Source: Bacteroidota bacterium
GTDB lineage: Bacteria; Bacteroidota; Ignavibacteria; Ignavibacteriales; Melioribacteraceae
Length of the DNA: 64,000 nt
Direction of reading: 5' to 3'
Assembly: GCA_023397505.1 (NCBI GenBank)
Contig: JAEWUC010000003.1
Span: 62,001-126,000, forward strand
Position numbers and translations under genes: made by a program. The notes below the pieces were generated by a model. The model ran no database searches, was not told the DNA's origin, and saw only the letters and a list, made by a program, of their open reading frames with translations. Positions 29,246 through 38,796 of this stretch are shown piece after piece; within the stretch, counting starts at the first letter, position 1, and every line of letters begins with the position of its first letter.

Positions 29246-30073
29246 TTGTCTGTTAAATTAACCAACTCCGAGATAGAATCCATAGAAGAAGTTAAAGCGA
29301 AAGGCAACATTCCACGGCACATTGCAATAATTATGGATGGCAACGGAAGATGGGCAAAGAAAAGAAATTTACCCCGTGTAGCCGGTCATCAGCGCGGTGT
29401 TGAATCAGTCCGTTTCATTGTTGAAACTTGCGTAAGTCTCGGTGTAGAAATTCTTACTCTTTATTCTTTCTCAACGGAAAATTGGAAACGTCCCAAAGAT
29501 GAAGTGACCGCCCTGATGCGCCTCATAGTAAAAAGTCTTCAGAATGAAACCAATGAATTAAATTCCAACAACATCAAATTAACAGCAATAGGTAATATAA
29601 AATCACTCCCGGAAATTGTTCAGCAAGAATTAAATCAAGCGTTTGAAAAGACATGCAACAACACCAAGATGACGTTGAACCTTGCTTTAAGCTACAGCGG
29701 AAGATGGGAACTTGTAGAAGCAATAAAGAATATAAGCACACAAGCTGTTTCCGGTAAGATAAAACCGGAAGAAATATCCGAGGAATTAATAACAAAAAAT
29801 TTAACAACCTCGGGAATGCCCGATCCGGATCTTTTAATTAGAACGAGTGGTGAATTTAGGATAAGTAATTTTTTGTTGTGGCAAATTGCATATTCCGAAA
29901 TTTTTGTCTCCGAAGTTCTTTGGCCGGATTTTAGATGTAAAAATTTAATAGAAGCCGTTAAAGATTTTCAAAAAAGAGAAAGAAGATTCGGCTTAGTAAG
30001 TGAACAATTATCGGATAACTTGAGCAAAAAAAATAATGCAAATAATCACTCCAAGAAGCTGGCTAAAGTATAG
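29246..30073 (+). CDS. uppS: Isoprenyl (undecaprenyl) diphosphate synthase
   Basis: 275 residues. Condenses isopentenyl diphosphate units onto farnesyl diphosphate to give the C55 carrier lipid. IAIIMDGNGRWAKKR holds the catalytic D31; SFSTENWKRP and the late DLLIRTSGEFRISNFLLWQIAYSE are the cis-prenyltransferase signatures. The start is TTG (29246) with AGGAAAG upstream; no ATG occurs before the conserved block. The usual downstream cdsA, dxr and rseP are absent, and the gene overlaps the start of bamA by 38 bases. Confidence 0.95.
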   Translation: MSVKLTNSEIESIEEVKAKGNIPRHIAIIMDGNGRWAKKRNLPRVAGHQRGVESVRFIVETCVSLGVEILTLYSFSTENWKRPKDEVTALMRLIVKSLQNETNELNSNNIKLTAIGNIKSLPEIVQQELNQAFEKTCNNTKMTLNLALSYSGRWELVEAIKNISTQAVSGKIKPEEISEELITKNLTTSGMPDPDLLIRTSGEFRISNFLLWQIAYSEIFVSEVLWPDFRCKNLIEAVKDFQKRERRFGLVSEQLSDNLSKKNNANNHSKKLAKV

Positions 30074-32528
30074 TCTCGTCATATTTTTATTTTCGTCTAT
30101 TGTAATTTACCCGCAGATTCAAAAGGTGAATTACAAAATACTCGGCATTTCAGTTGTCGGGAATAAAACAGCCGATGCACAAACAATCATCGCAAACACC
30201 GGGCTTAAAGTTGGTGACGAAATTGATATCCCCGGCGACCAAACAAATAACGCAATTAAGCGTTTATGGAATTTGGGAATATTTGAAGATGTAAATTTAA
30301 CTATAGAGAAAAAGGTCGATAACGGAATTTTTCTTAGAATTGATATCAAGGAATATTCCCGGCTGGAATCCGTTGTATTGCGGGGCAATGATGAAGTAAG
30401 CGAAGATGATATCAACAAAAAGATAACCATAGTTAAAGGCCAGACTCTTAAACCCCAGGAAGTTGCACGATTTCTTTCCAAAATAAAAGCGCTTTATGAG
30501 GAAGAAGGTTTCCTCAATGCAAAAATTGAAGAGCATTATTATTCATTTTTCCAGGCGGATACATCCGGTGAAGAAATAACCGTTACGTGGCGAAACAACA
30601 AAAATCTTTCGCAGGAATATCAAACTACTTACGAAGTAGAAAAATCTGTTTCGATGAATGCAATATCGAGAGTTCAAACAAGAACTTTGTTGATTTTGGA
30701 TATTGATGAAGGCAATGAAGTTTCGGTTGCGAAGATTTCATTTACGGGCAACACCGCTTTCGATGATGACGATTTAAAAAGTGAGTTCGATGAAACAAGC
30801 GAAAAAAGATGGTGGAAGTTTTGGTCGTCTTCCAATTTCAAACGCGATAAATTCGAAAAGGACAAGGAACTATTAGTAAAATTTTACCGCAAGAACGGCT
30901 ACCGAGATTTTATGATACTCGGCGATTCGGTTATTTATTCGGAAGATAAAAAAGATCTGGACCTAATTGTAAATGTTTACGAAGGACCACAGTATAAAGT
31001 TCGCAATATAGTTTGGGAAGGCAATTCTGTTTATCCTGTTGAAGCGTTGAATGATCGTCTTGATTTTCAGAAAGGCGATATTTTTGATTACGAAAAATTC
31101 AACCTGAATCTTCACTATAACGAAAAGCAATCCGATGTATCTTCGCTTTATCAAGATAATGGTTACTTAATGTTTCAACTCGACGAAAAAGAACAAATTA
31201 TTGCCGGTGATTCAATCGACATCACAATCAAAATGAACGAAGGCAACAGGTTTAAAATCGGTAAAGTTGATGTACTCGGCAATGAAAAGACAAAAGATAA
31301 AGTAATACGCCGCGAACTTTATACAATACCCGGCAACTATTTCAGCCGCGCATATATTTTAAGAAGTATTCAGCAATTATCCAACCTACAGTACTTCAAT
31401 GTAGAAGCACTATATAAAGGAATAGATTACAAACCCGTTAACGACAGTACTGTAAATGTTTCATATAAAGTTGAAGAAAAATCAAGCGACTATTTAAATG
31501 CTTCCGTTGGTTATAGCGGTGCGTTCGGATTTAGCGGGGCTGTTGGTTTTACACTTTCAAATTTTTCTATTACCGAACCGTTCCAAATGGGCGGCGGACA
31601 AATTCTTAATTTTAACTGGCAGTTCGGTGTAGGCAACTACTATAGAACATTCTCTCTTGGTTTTACCGAACCTTGGTTTATGGATACGCCGACTCTTGTC
31701 GGCGCGGATATGTTTGATACACGCCAGCAGTATGTTTACGATTTACGTCAAAGTGGAATTACATTTAAACTCGGAAGACGTTTAACATGGCCCGACGATT
31801 TCTTTTACGTCCAGGGTATTTTCAGATTCCAATACAATGATGTTATTAATGGTCAAGGCTACTACCAGGAAGGCGTTACACGGCAATATACAATCGGAAC
31901 AGTTATTTCGAGAACCGATATCGACAATCCAATATTCCCCGCACGCGGTTCAAAATTTTCATTAAGCGGAGAACTTTCCGGTGGTCCGTTCCTCCCCGGC
32001 AATGTCGATTATTTTAAACTGGATTTTAAATCGGAATGGTATAAACCGCTTTTCAATTCCAATAGAGTTGTTTTATATACAAGTGCCGACATTGGTTACA
32101 TCGGAGAATTAATTTCCGACACTCCAATTCAACCGTTTGAATTATACTATATGGGCGGTAACGGAATGATTATAGCTACAACTCCTTTGCGCGGCTACGA
32201 TGATAGAAGTCTCGGTTCACAAACTTCAAGCGGAAATGTTCTTGGAAGTAAAGTAATGACTAAATTTACAACAGAAATTAGAGCAGCTTTGGCATTAGAA
32301 CCAATACCGATTTATTTATTGGCATTTGCTGAGGCGGGTAACGTATATTTCGATATAAAACAAACAAACTTATTCGATTTGAAACGATCTGTCGGTATCG
32401 GCGCAAGAATTATGATCAATCCGATCGGTCTATTAGGATTTGATTACGGTTACGGTTTCGACCGTAGAAGCGTTGACGGCGAAGAACCGCAATGGATGTT
32501 TCACTTCCAATTCGGTAAAGGTTTTTAA
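30036..32528 (+). CDS. bamA: Outer-membrane protein assembly factor BamA
   Basis: 830 residues. Signal peptide WLKYSLVIFLFSSIVIYPQ, then five POTRA domains (to about 455; for example ISVVGNKTADAQTII, GIFEDVNL, VYEGPQYKVRNIVWEGNSVYP), then the 16-strand barrel ending FHFQFGKGF with the terminal aromatic typical of outer-membrane proteins. It inserts beta-barrel proteins into the outer membrane. The start codon lies inside the end of uppS. An N-terminal stretch with many Glu and Asp between POTRAs 2 and 3 is somewhat long. Confidence 0.95.
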   Translation: MQIITPRSWLKYSLVIFLFSSIVIYPQIQKVNYKILGISVVGNKTADAQTIIANTGLKVGDEIDIPGDQTNNAIKRLWNLGIFEDVNLTIEKKVDNGIFLRIDIKEYSRLESVVLRGNDEVSEDDINKKITIVKGQTLKPQEVARFLSKIKALYEEEGFLNAKIEEHYYSFFQADTSGEEITVTWRNNKNLSQEYQTTYEVEKSVSMNAISRVQTRTLLILDIDEGNEVSVAKISFTGNTAFDDDDLKSEFDETSEKRWWKFWSSSNFKRDKFEKDKELLVKFYRKNGYRDFMILGDSVIYSEDKKDLDLIVNVYEGPQYKVRNIVWEGNSVYPVEALNDRLDFQKGDIFDYEKFNLNLHYNEKQSDVSSLYQDNGYLMFQLDEKEQIIAGDSIDITIKMNEGNRFKIGKVDVLGNEKTKDKVIRRELYTIPGNYFSRAYILRSIQQLSNLQYFNVEALYKGIDYKPVNDSTVNVSYKVEEKSSDYLNASVGYSGAFGFSGAVGFTLSNFSITEPFQMGGGQILNFNWQFGVGNYYRTFSLGFTEPWFMDTPTLVGADMFDTRQQYVYDLRQSGITFKLGRRLTWPDDFFYVQGIFRFQYNDVINGQGYYQEGVTRQYTIGTVISRTDIDNPIFPARGSKFSLSGELSGGPFLPGNVDYFKLDFKSEWYKPLFNSNRVVLYTSADIGYIGELISDTPIQPFELYYMGGNGMIIATTPLRGYDDRSLGSQTSSGNVLGSKVMTKFTTEIRAALALEPIPIYLLAFAEAGNVYFDIKQTNLFDLKRSVGIGARIMINPIGLLGFDYGYGFDRRSVDGEEPQWMFHFQFGKGF

Positions 32529-32552
32529 CAATTAATTTATAATGAGGTTAAC

Positions 32553-33092
32553 GTGAAAAGAAGTATTTTATTTTTTACAATTTTATTTGCTACACTTGTA
32601 ATGGCTCAAACAAATAATGCGCAACCTTCTCAATTCAAAGTTGGTTATGTAGATTCTGAAGTTATTTTAGCTCAATACCCCGAAGCAATTAAAGCAAAAA
32701 GCGATTTGGAAGGTATGGTTGCAGGATGGAGAAAACAAGCCGACAGCATGACGGCTGATTTGCAAAAACAATATGCAGATTTCCAAAAACAAGCAAATAC
32801 AATGAAGCAGGAAGAACAACAAAAAGTGCAAAAAATTATCCTTGAAAAAGATCAACAAATACAGCAATATAACCAGCAAAAATTTTCTCAGCCTAACGGC
32901 GAGTATTTTGTTCAACAGGATAAATTGATGGCACCGGTTAAAAAGAAAATCTTTCAAGCTATCGAAGACATTGCTAAAGAAGAAAGTATGCAATACGTTT
33001 TGGATAAAGCAGGTGAAGTTATTGTCCTTTATGCCGACGCACAATACGATGTTACTTTCAAAGTGCTCGATCGCTTAAAAAGAGGTAAATAA
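32553..33092 (+). CDS. OmpH/Skp family periplasmic chaperone (copy 1)
   Basis: 179 residues with signal peptide (RSILFFTILFATLVMAQ). The mature protein begins FKVGYVDSEVILAQYPEA, the OmpH start, followed by a long coiled coil rich in Gln and Lys (about 50-115) and a C-terminal AIEDIAKEESMQYVLDKAGEVI beta element. Skp trimers shield unfolded outer-membrane proteins on their way to BamA. The start is GTG with GAGG upstream. First of two adjacent paralogues. Confidence 0.9.
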   Translation: MKRSILFFTILFATLVMAQTNNAQPSQFKVGYVDSEVILAQYPEAIKAKSDLEGMVAGWRKQADSMTADLQKQYADFQKQANTMKQEEQQKVQKIILEKDQQIQQYNQQKFSQPNGEYFVQQDKLMAPVKKKIFQAIEDIAKEESMQYVLDKAGEVIVLYADAQYDVTFKVLDRLKRGK

Positions 33093-33113
33093 TAATTTAG
33101 ACGGAAATAGATC

Positions 33114-33623
33114 ATGAAGAAGATAGGAATAGTTCTATCATTTTTGTTTTTTGCAGCATTAACAACATTTGCTCAACCAAAAATCGGTTACGTTGACAGC
33201 GACACGATTATGAAACAACTGCCTGAAGCTCAGGATACTCAAAAGAAGCTTGACGCTTTGATTAAAGAATGGCAGGAAGAATTAAGCAAGATGGAAAGAG
33301 ATTGGAAAGCCAAATACGACGATTATGAAAAAAGAAAATTGATACTAAGCGAGCAAAAAAGAGTCGAGATTGAAAAAGAACTTGTTGCAATGGAAGACGC
33401 TACTTCGAAATACCGCCAGGAAAAATTTGGCGTTCGGGGCGAACTTTTCCAGAAGCAAGAAGAGCTTATGAAACCGATTCAAAACAGAATTTTCAACGCG
33501 ATACAGGAAGTTGCAAAAGACGAAGATTATGATTTTATTTTCGATAGAAGCGGAGATATTATTTTCTTATTCGCTAAAGAAGAATACGACGTTACAAATC
33601 AAGTGCTCGAAAAATTAAAATGA
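33114..33623 (+). CDS. OmpH/Skp family periplasmic chaperone (copy 2)
   Basis: 169 residues, similar plan to the preceding gene: signal peptide (IGIVLSFLFFAALTTFAQ), IGYVDSDTIMKQLPEAQ, an acidic-basic coiled coil (about 42-105) and NAIQEVAKDEDYDFIFDRSG at the C-terminus. The coil is richer in Glu and Lys than copy 1, which is Gln-rich, so the two may take different clients. It lies 21 bases after copy 1 and leads into lpxD. Confidence 0.9.
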   Translation: MKKIGIVLSFLFFAALTTFAQPKIGYVDSDTIMKQLPEAQDTQKKLDALIKEWQEELSKMERDWKAKYDDYEKRKLILSEQKRVEIEKELVAMEDATSKYRQEKFGVRGELFQKQEELMKPIQNRIFNAIQEVAKDEDYDFIFDRSGDIIFLFAKEEYDVTNQVLEKLK

Positions 33624-33629
33624 GTTCTT

Positions 33630-34691
33630 ATGAAAATTAAGCTTAAAGATGCCGCCGACTTTGTCGGCGGTGTTGTTATCGGCAATCCTGATGTTGAAAT
33701 TTCCGGCATTGCAAAAATCGATGAAGCACAAAAAGGCGATTTAACTTTTCTTTACCTCCCTGCTTACGAAAAATTTTTAGAAACCACGAAAGCTTCCGCC
33801 GTTATTATAAGTCCGGCATTTCAAAAAACACGCGGCGACTTAAATTACATCGAAGTTAAAAATCCGAATGTTGCACTTCAAAAAATCATAACAACATTTT
33901 TAAAACCAAAACTTCATCTTAAAGGAATAGATTCATCGGCATCGATTGATCCTTCCGCAAAAATTGGTAAAAATGTTTCCGTAGGAAAAAATGTTGTTAT
34001 CTCTGCAGGCTGCGTTGTAGGCGATGATGCAATGATTTATCACAATTCCGTTTTAATGGAAAATGTGAAAGTCGGATCAAGCTGCTTAATTTATCCAAAC
34101 GTTACAATCCGCGAAGAATGCATTCTCGGCAACAATGTTATAATTCATTCAAACACATGCATCGGTTCGGATGGATTTGGTTATGTACCGAATCAAAAAG
34201 GTGAATACGAAAAAGTGCCGCAGATTGGCAATGTGATTTTGGAAGATGATGTCGAACTCGGTTCCAATGTTTCTATCGACCGTGCGGCATTCGGCTCTAC
34301 TGTTTTGAAAAAAGGAGTTAAGATTGATAACCTTGTTCAAATTGCTCATAATGTTGTAATTGGAGATCATACGGCAATTGCTGCTCAAGCCGGTATTTCC
34401 GGAAGTACAAAAGTCGGCAAACATTGCATGGTTGCAGGTCAAGTTGGAATTGTTGGACATATCGAAATCGCTGATGGTTCTATTTTAGGCGCACAAGCAG
34501 GAATTTCAAAATCGATAACAAAGCCGGGGAAATATCGGGGTTCGCCCGCGCAGGAAATGTCTGCCCAGCTTCGTATTGAAGCACAACTGCGCAACGTTCC
34601 GGCAATGGCAGAAAACATTAAGAAATTAGAAGAAAAAATTGCATCTTTGGAGCGTAAAATTTTGGATTTAACTCAATCTAAAGGAAATTAA
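33630..34691 (+). CDS. lpxD: UDP-3-O-(3-hydroxyacyl)glucosamine N-acyltransferase
   Basis: 353 residues. Third step of lipid A synthesis. The N-terminal uridine-binding domain (about 1-105) is followed by the left-handed hexapeptide helix ([20 protein letters not shown] ... [22 protein letters not shown], with the catalytic-histidine context VQIAHNV) and a C-terminal helix. Length is normal. It ends in a TAATG overlap with lpxC-fabZ. Confidence 0.95.
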   Translation: MKIKLKDAADFVGGVVIGNPDVEISGIAKIDEAQKGDLTFLYLPAYEKFLETTKASAVIISPAFQKTRGDLNYIEVKNPNVALQKIITTFLKPKLHLKGIDSSASIDPSAKIGKNVSVGKNVVISAGCVVGDDAMIYHNSVLMENVKVGSSCLIYPNVTIREECILGNNVIIHSNTCIGSDGFGYVPNQKGEYEKVPQIGNVILEDDVELGSNVSIDRAAFGSTVLKKGVKIDNLVQIAHNVVIGDHTAIAAQAGISGSTKVGKHCMVAGQVGIVGHIEIADGSILGAQAGISKSITKPGKYRGSPAQEMSAQLRIEAQLRNVPAMAENIKKLEEKIASLERKILDLTQSKGN

Positions 34692-36109
34692 TGCTCGAAC
34701 TTCAAAGAACAATTGCCAAACCGGTTTCAATTTCGGGAACCGGATTACATACAGGAACTTCATGCACATTAACTTTCAAACCCGCTCCGGAAAATTACGG
34801 GATCAAGTTCGTAAGAGTTGACCTCCCCGACAAACCGGAAATTCCAGCCAATGCAGATTATGTAGTTGATATTTCAAGAGGTACAACTCTTGGTATTGGC
34901 GGTGCAAAAGTTCACACGGTTGAACACGTTTTAGCTTCAATTGTCGGTTTGCAAATAGATAATATAATAATTGAATTAAACGGGATTGAGCCGCCTGTTG
35001 GCGACGGCAGTTCGATGCCCTTCGTAGATAAATTAACCGAAGCCGGTTTTGTAACTCAAGATGCACCTAAAGATTATTTGGTTATCGATCAAACTGTTAT
35101 GTACAGCGATGAAGACCGGCAAGTTGATATCGTTGCACTTCCGATGAACAGTTATCGAATAACAATTATGGTGGATTATCAAAACCCTGCGCTTGGAAGT
35201 CAACATACCGGTTTATTCGATCTCGAAAAAGAATTTGTAACCGAGTTTGCACCGGCACGTACTTTCTGCTTTTTAAGCGAAGTTGAAATGCTTGCAAACA
35301 ACGGTTTGATTAAGGGCGGAAATATCGATAACGCTGTTGTTATTGTTGATCATGAAATCGACAAAGAAAGTTTAGAGAGATTGAAAGAAAAATTGGAACT
35401 TGATGAAGAACTTTCAGTAACTCACGAAGGATTTTTGAGCAACAACAAACTTCGTTTTAAAAACGAACCCGTACGCCATAAACTTCTTGATATGATCGGT
35501 GATCTCGCGTTAATAGGCGCACCGATAAAAGCGCAAATACTAGCCGCACGACCCGGGCATAAAGCCAATGTTGAATTCGCAAAAAAAATTCGGGCTCTTT
35601 ATCAGCAGAAAAAAATTGTCAAGAAATACCAGCTTGTAAAAAAAGAAGGCGTTGTTTTCGATACCAATGCTATTCAAAGAATTTTACCTCACCGTTATCC
35701 TTTCCTTTTGGTTGATAAAATTGTTGAACTCGATTTGGATAAAAGAGTTGTGGGAATAAAGTCTGTTACCGTTAACGAACCGTTTTTTCAGGGACACTTT
35801 CCCGGCAACCCGGTTATGCCTGGAGTTTTGATAGTAGAAGCGATGGCACAAGTAAGCGGCATCTTAATTTTAAATGCATTGAAAGATCCTGAAAATCATC
35901 TTGTAATGTTCATGAGTATTAATAATGCAAAGTTTAGAAAACCGGTTGTACCCGGCGATCAATTAATACTCGAAGCGGAATTAATTTCACAAAAAACGAA
36001 ATATTTTTCTATGAAAGGTACAGCTTACGTTGATAACAACGTTGTTGCCGAAGCAGAATTTATGGGCGCAATTGTACCTAAAGAACCTAAATCTAACGAC
36101 TCCAAATAA
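34691..36109 (+). CDS. lpxC/fabZ: Bifunctional LpxC deacetylase / FabZ dehydratase
   Basis: 472 residues. The first 305 are LpxC, the zinc deacetylase that commits UDP-acyl-GlcNAc to lipid A, with H79 (HTVEH), H263 and D267 (RHKLLDMIGD) as metal ligands. A linker (about 300-325) leads to FabZ, the 3-hydroxyacyl-ACP dehydratase, with ILPHRYPFLLVDKI and the active pair H369 and E383 (FQGHFPGNPVMPGVLIVEAMAQ). The fusion is characteristic of Bacteroidetes and Chlorobi. It overlaps lpxD by one base. Confidence 0.96.
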   Translation: MLELQRTIAKPVSISGTGLHTGTSCTLTFKPAPENYGIKFVRVDLPDKPEIPANADYVVDISRGTTLGIGGAKVHTVEHVLASIVGLQIDNIIIELNGIEPPVGDGSSMPFVDKLTEAGFVTQDAPKDYLVIDQTVMYSDEDRQVDIVALPMNSYRITIMVDYQNPALGSQHTGLFDLEKEFVTEFAPARTFCFLSEVEMLANNGLIKGGNIDNAVVIVDHEIDKESLERLKEKLELDEELSVTHEGFLSNNKLRFKNEPVRHKLLDMIGDLALIGAPIKAQILAARPGHKANVEFAKKIRALYQQKKIVKKYQLVKKEGVVFDTNAIQRILPHRYPFLLVDKIVELDLDKRVVGIKSVTVNEPFFQGHFPGNPVMPGVLIVEAMAQVSGILILNALKDPENHLVMFMSINNAKFRKPVVPGDQLILEAELISQKTKYFSMKGTAYVDNNVVAEAEFMGAIVPKEPKSNDSK

Positions 36110-36113
36110 AATC

Positions 36114-36890
36114 ATGAACCAAATTCATTCTACCGCTATTGTCAGCTCCAAAGCTAAAATTGGAAACAATGTTGTAATTGAACCTTTCGCAGTAATCCAT
36201 GATGACGTTGAAATAGGCAACGACTGTTTTATAGGTTCGCACTCGGGAATTTATAACGGTGCAAGGATTGGCAACGGTGTTAAAATTTTCCAAAGTGCTT
36301 CCATAGCCAACAATCCGCAAGATCTTAAATACGCCGATGAAAGAACATTTTTATATATCGGCGATAATACTGTTATCCGCGAATTCACTGCGCTCCATAG
36401 GGGTACAACAGCCACCGGTAAAACGGAAATCGGCAGCAATTGTTTAGTTATGGCTTTAAGTCATATTGCCCACGATTGCATAATCGGCAATAATGTTATT
36501 GTTGCCGGCGGAGTAATGATAGCAGGTCATGTTCATGTTGAAGATAATGTAATAATCGGCGGGTTGTGCGCGATTCATCAATTCGGAAAAATTGGACAGC
36601 ACGCAATGGTTGGCGGCGGTTCGATGGCTAACGCCGATATTCCTCCATATTGTATGACAAGCGGTTACCCGGCAAGATTTATGGGGTTAAATATTATAGG
36701 TCTGAGAAGAAGAAATTTTTCCAACGATGATATTAATGCAATCAAGGAAGCTTATAGAATTTTTTACAATTCGGGTTTACTGCACACTGAAGCGGTTGAA
36801 AAAATTAAAGAGCAATTCCCCGACAACCGTCACGTAAAAAACATAGTTGAATTTATAAGCACCTCTCAACGCGGTGTAATGAGAAAATGA
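36114..36890 (+). CDS. lpxA: UDP-GlcNAc O-acyltransferase
   Basis: 258 residues from the ATG at 36114 (MNQIHSTAIVSSKAKIG), 4 bases after lpxC-fabZ. First acyl transfer of lipid A synthesis. The hexapeptide helix is clear (VVIEPFAVIHDDVEIG), with SHIAHDCIIG holding the catalytic histidine (about H120), and the C-terminal helical part ends RGVMRK. The order lpxD-lpxC/fabZ-lpxA covers the early committed steps of the pathway; lpxB is not in the window. Confidence 0.95.
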   Translation: MNQIHSTAIVSSKAKIGNNVVIEPFAVIHDDVEIGNDCFIGSHSGIYNGARIGNGVKIFQSASIANNPQDLKYADERTFLYIGDNTVIREFTALHRGTTATGKTEIGSNCLVMALSHIAHDCIIGNNVIVAGGVMIAGHVHVEDNVIIGGLCAIHQFGKIGQHAMVGGGSMANADIPPYCMTSGYPARFMGLNIIGLRRRNFSNDDINAIKEAYRIFYNSGLLHTEAVEKIKEQFPDNRHVKNIVEFISTSQRGVMRK

Positions 36891-37633
36891 ACTGGCACCT
36901 AATTGAATCGGGTGCAGGCACTGGGAAATTCAATATGGATTTTGATATTCAGCTAGTGCATAATTGTTCGTCTCAAGATTCTTTTTTCCGGCTTTATAGA
37001 TGGCAGCCATATTGTATCTCGCTCGGCGCAAATCAAAATTTTAACGACATCAATCTTGAAAAAGCAAAGACAGATAATATCGATGTTGTTCAGCGCCCGA
37101 CAGGCGGAAGAGCTATTCTTCATGCTGAAGAAATAACTTATTCTGTAGTACTTCCCTATTCTCACGTTTTTAGCGCAAAAGAAATTTATCATAAAGTATC
37201 TATTGCTTTAATTAATGGGCTTGCAAAATATCACCCTTCACTCGGCAAATCGGAACTTGAAAATCTTCAACCGGATTTTTCTAAACTACTTCAGCGGCCG
37301 TCGGGAGTTTTATGCTTCGGAAGCACTGCTAAGAACGAGGTTAAATTCAGCGGTAAAAAGATAATAGGCAGCGCGCAACGAAAATTAAACAATGCTATAC
37401 TACAGCACGGTTCAATACTTTGCGGGACTTTCCATAGAAAACTTGTAGATTATTTGAATACAGATGATGAAACAAAACAAAAATTATCTCATGAACTTTC
37501 AGATAAAACTATTGAAATAGAGACAATACTTAACCAAACGGTTGATTATGAGAAATTGCATCAATGCTTGGTTGAAGGGTTCGCCGAGACGTGGCAGATT
37601 GAATTTTTGCACTATGAAAAATTAAGTACATAA
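36887..37633 (+). CDS. Lipoate-protein ligase A family protein
   Basis: 248 residues. Biotin/lipoate ligase fold: NFNDINLEKAKTDNIDVVQRPTGGRAILHAEEITYSVV (RPTGGRA about 65-71) and FSGKKIIGSAQRKLNNAILQHGSI with the lipoate-adenylate lysine context. It attaches lipoate, or octanoate if it acts as a LipM-type enzyme, to 2-oxoacid dehydrogenases or GcvH. The C-terminal domain of E. coli LplA is absent, as in many short LplA and LipM proteins. It shares an ATGA overlap with lpxA; the link to lipid A is positional only. Confidence 0.85.
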   Translation: MNWHLIESGAGTGKFNMDFDIQLVHNCSSQDSFFRLYRWQPYCISLGANQNFNDINLEKAKTDNIDVVQRPTGGRAILHAEEITYSVVLPYSHVFSAKEIYHKVSIALINGLAKYHPSLGKSELENLQPDFSKLLQRPSGVLCFGSTAKNEVKFSGKKIIGSAQRKLNNAILQHGSILCGTFHRKLVDYLNTDDETKQKLSHELSDKTIEIETILNQTVDYEKLHQCLVEGFAETWQIEFLHYEKLST

Positions 37634-37719
37634 AAAAATATCATAGAAATTTCATTCCATCGTATCTTAGTATTAAATTTAACAATGAAAAACAATCTTC
37701 TAGTGATTACTTTCGATCT

Positions 37720-38796
37720 ATGAAAAAAATATTCTTCTTATTATTTATTGTTCTAATTATACCGCTTGCGGCCCAAGAGGAAAATGATTTTGAATTCTTT
37801 TTGAAGGGTACGCAAGTAACCGATATTTCCGATTTTGGAAATGAAATTTGGTTTGCTACAAACGGCGGCGGAATTTTCAAATATTCTGCAAAAGATAAAA
37901 ACTGGGTTCAGTATTCAACATCAGGTGGAAATTTACAGCACGATTTCTTTTATTGTGTAGCAGCCAATGATAATTATGTTTGGGCCGGTTCAACCGACGG
38001 ACTTTTTATTCTTGATAAAAAAAGAAACAACTGGACAAAACGTAAATTCGGACTAGGCGGACAACTTGCAAACTGGATTCGAGCATTAGCTTTCGATAAA
38101 ACTGAAAACGTTTTGTGGATTGGAAGATTTCAATATCTTACCAAATATGATTTGAAAAATAGGCGATACACCGACTACGATTTAACAGTCGGCGGAAATG
38201 TAAAATCGAACAACATAAAAACCATAACGGTAGACAGCGATTCTCTTGTTTGGTTTGGAACCGAAGCCGGTGTACACAAGTATGATAAATCGAAAGAGTT
38301 AAACGCGCCCGATGCAATTAAATTTTACGATAACCGTTATAATTATTTTAACGGCGAAGGAGACCAAGTTTCGGTTTCTGCCATTTTGATTGAAAGGGAT
38401 TTTGTATGGCTGGGTATGGATGAATTTATTACTCCCGAAAGACCGGAATTCAATATAGGCGGGTTATTTAGATTCAATCGGAAAAATGATTGGTTAAGAC
38501 TTGATGATTCAAAAGGACTACCGGGAAATGGTGTGCATGCCCTTGAATTGACAGGGAATTATATTTGGGGTTCGTTCTACCAGTTTGGTTCTTCAACAAA
38601 AGAAATTTACGGCCGTGGATTAGCCGTTATAAATAAAATGACGAACAAAATTATTCCCGTGCGCAATGATAATATTCCGCAAATCATCAATACGATTTTT
38701 TTTGACGGAACATTTTTATGGCTCGGTACCGATTCGGGATTAATTAAAATAAATTTTTTCAACAAACTTGCGCAATGGCCAACAGGAGCTAAGTGA
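37720..38796 (+). CDS. Secreted beta-propeller protein (two-component-regulator propeller repeats)
   Basis: 358 residues with signal peptide (IFFLLFIVLIIPLAAQ). The rest is repeats of the type IWFATNGGGIFKYSAKDKNW, VWAGSTDGLFILDKKRNNW, LWIGRFQYLTKYDLKNRRY, VWFGTEAGVHKYDKS and LWLGTDSGLIKIN, about 45-50 residues each, matching the propeller repeats found at the N-terminus of hybrid two-component sensors. No membrane helix or kinase follows, so it is a free periplasmic propeller, perhaps a binding protein. It leads into rfaE1 with a TGATG overlap. Confidence 0.8.
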   Translation: MKKIFFLLFIVLIIPLAAQEENDFEFFLKGTQVTDISDFGNEIWFATNGGGIFKYSAKDKNWVQYSTSGGNLQHDFFYCVAANDNYVWAGSTDGLFILDKKRNNWTKRKFGLGGQLANWIRALAFDKTENVLWIGRFQYLTKYDLKNRRYTDYDLTVGGNVKSNNIKTITVDSDSLVWFGTEAGVHKYDKSKELNAPDAIKFYDNRYNYFNGEGDQVSVSAILIERDFVWLGMDEFITPERPEFNIGGLFRFNRKNDWLRLDDSKGLPGNGVHALELTGNYIWGSFYQFGSSTKEIYGRGLAVINKMTNKIIPVRNDNIPQIINTIFFDGTFLWLGTDSGLIKINFFNKLAQWPTGAK

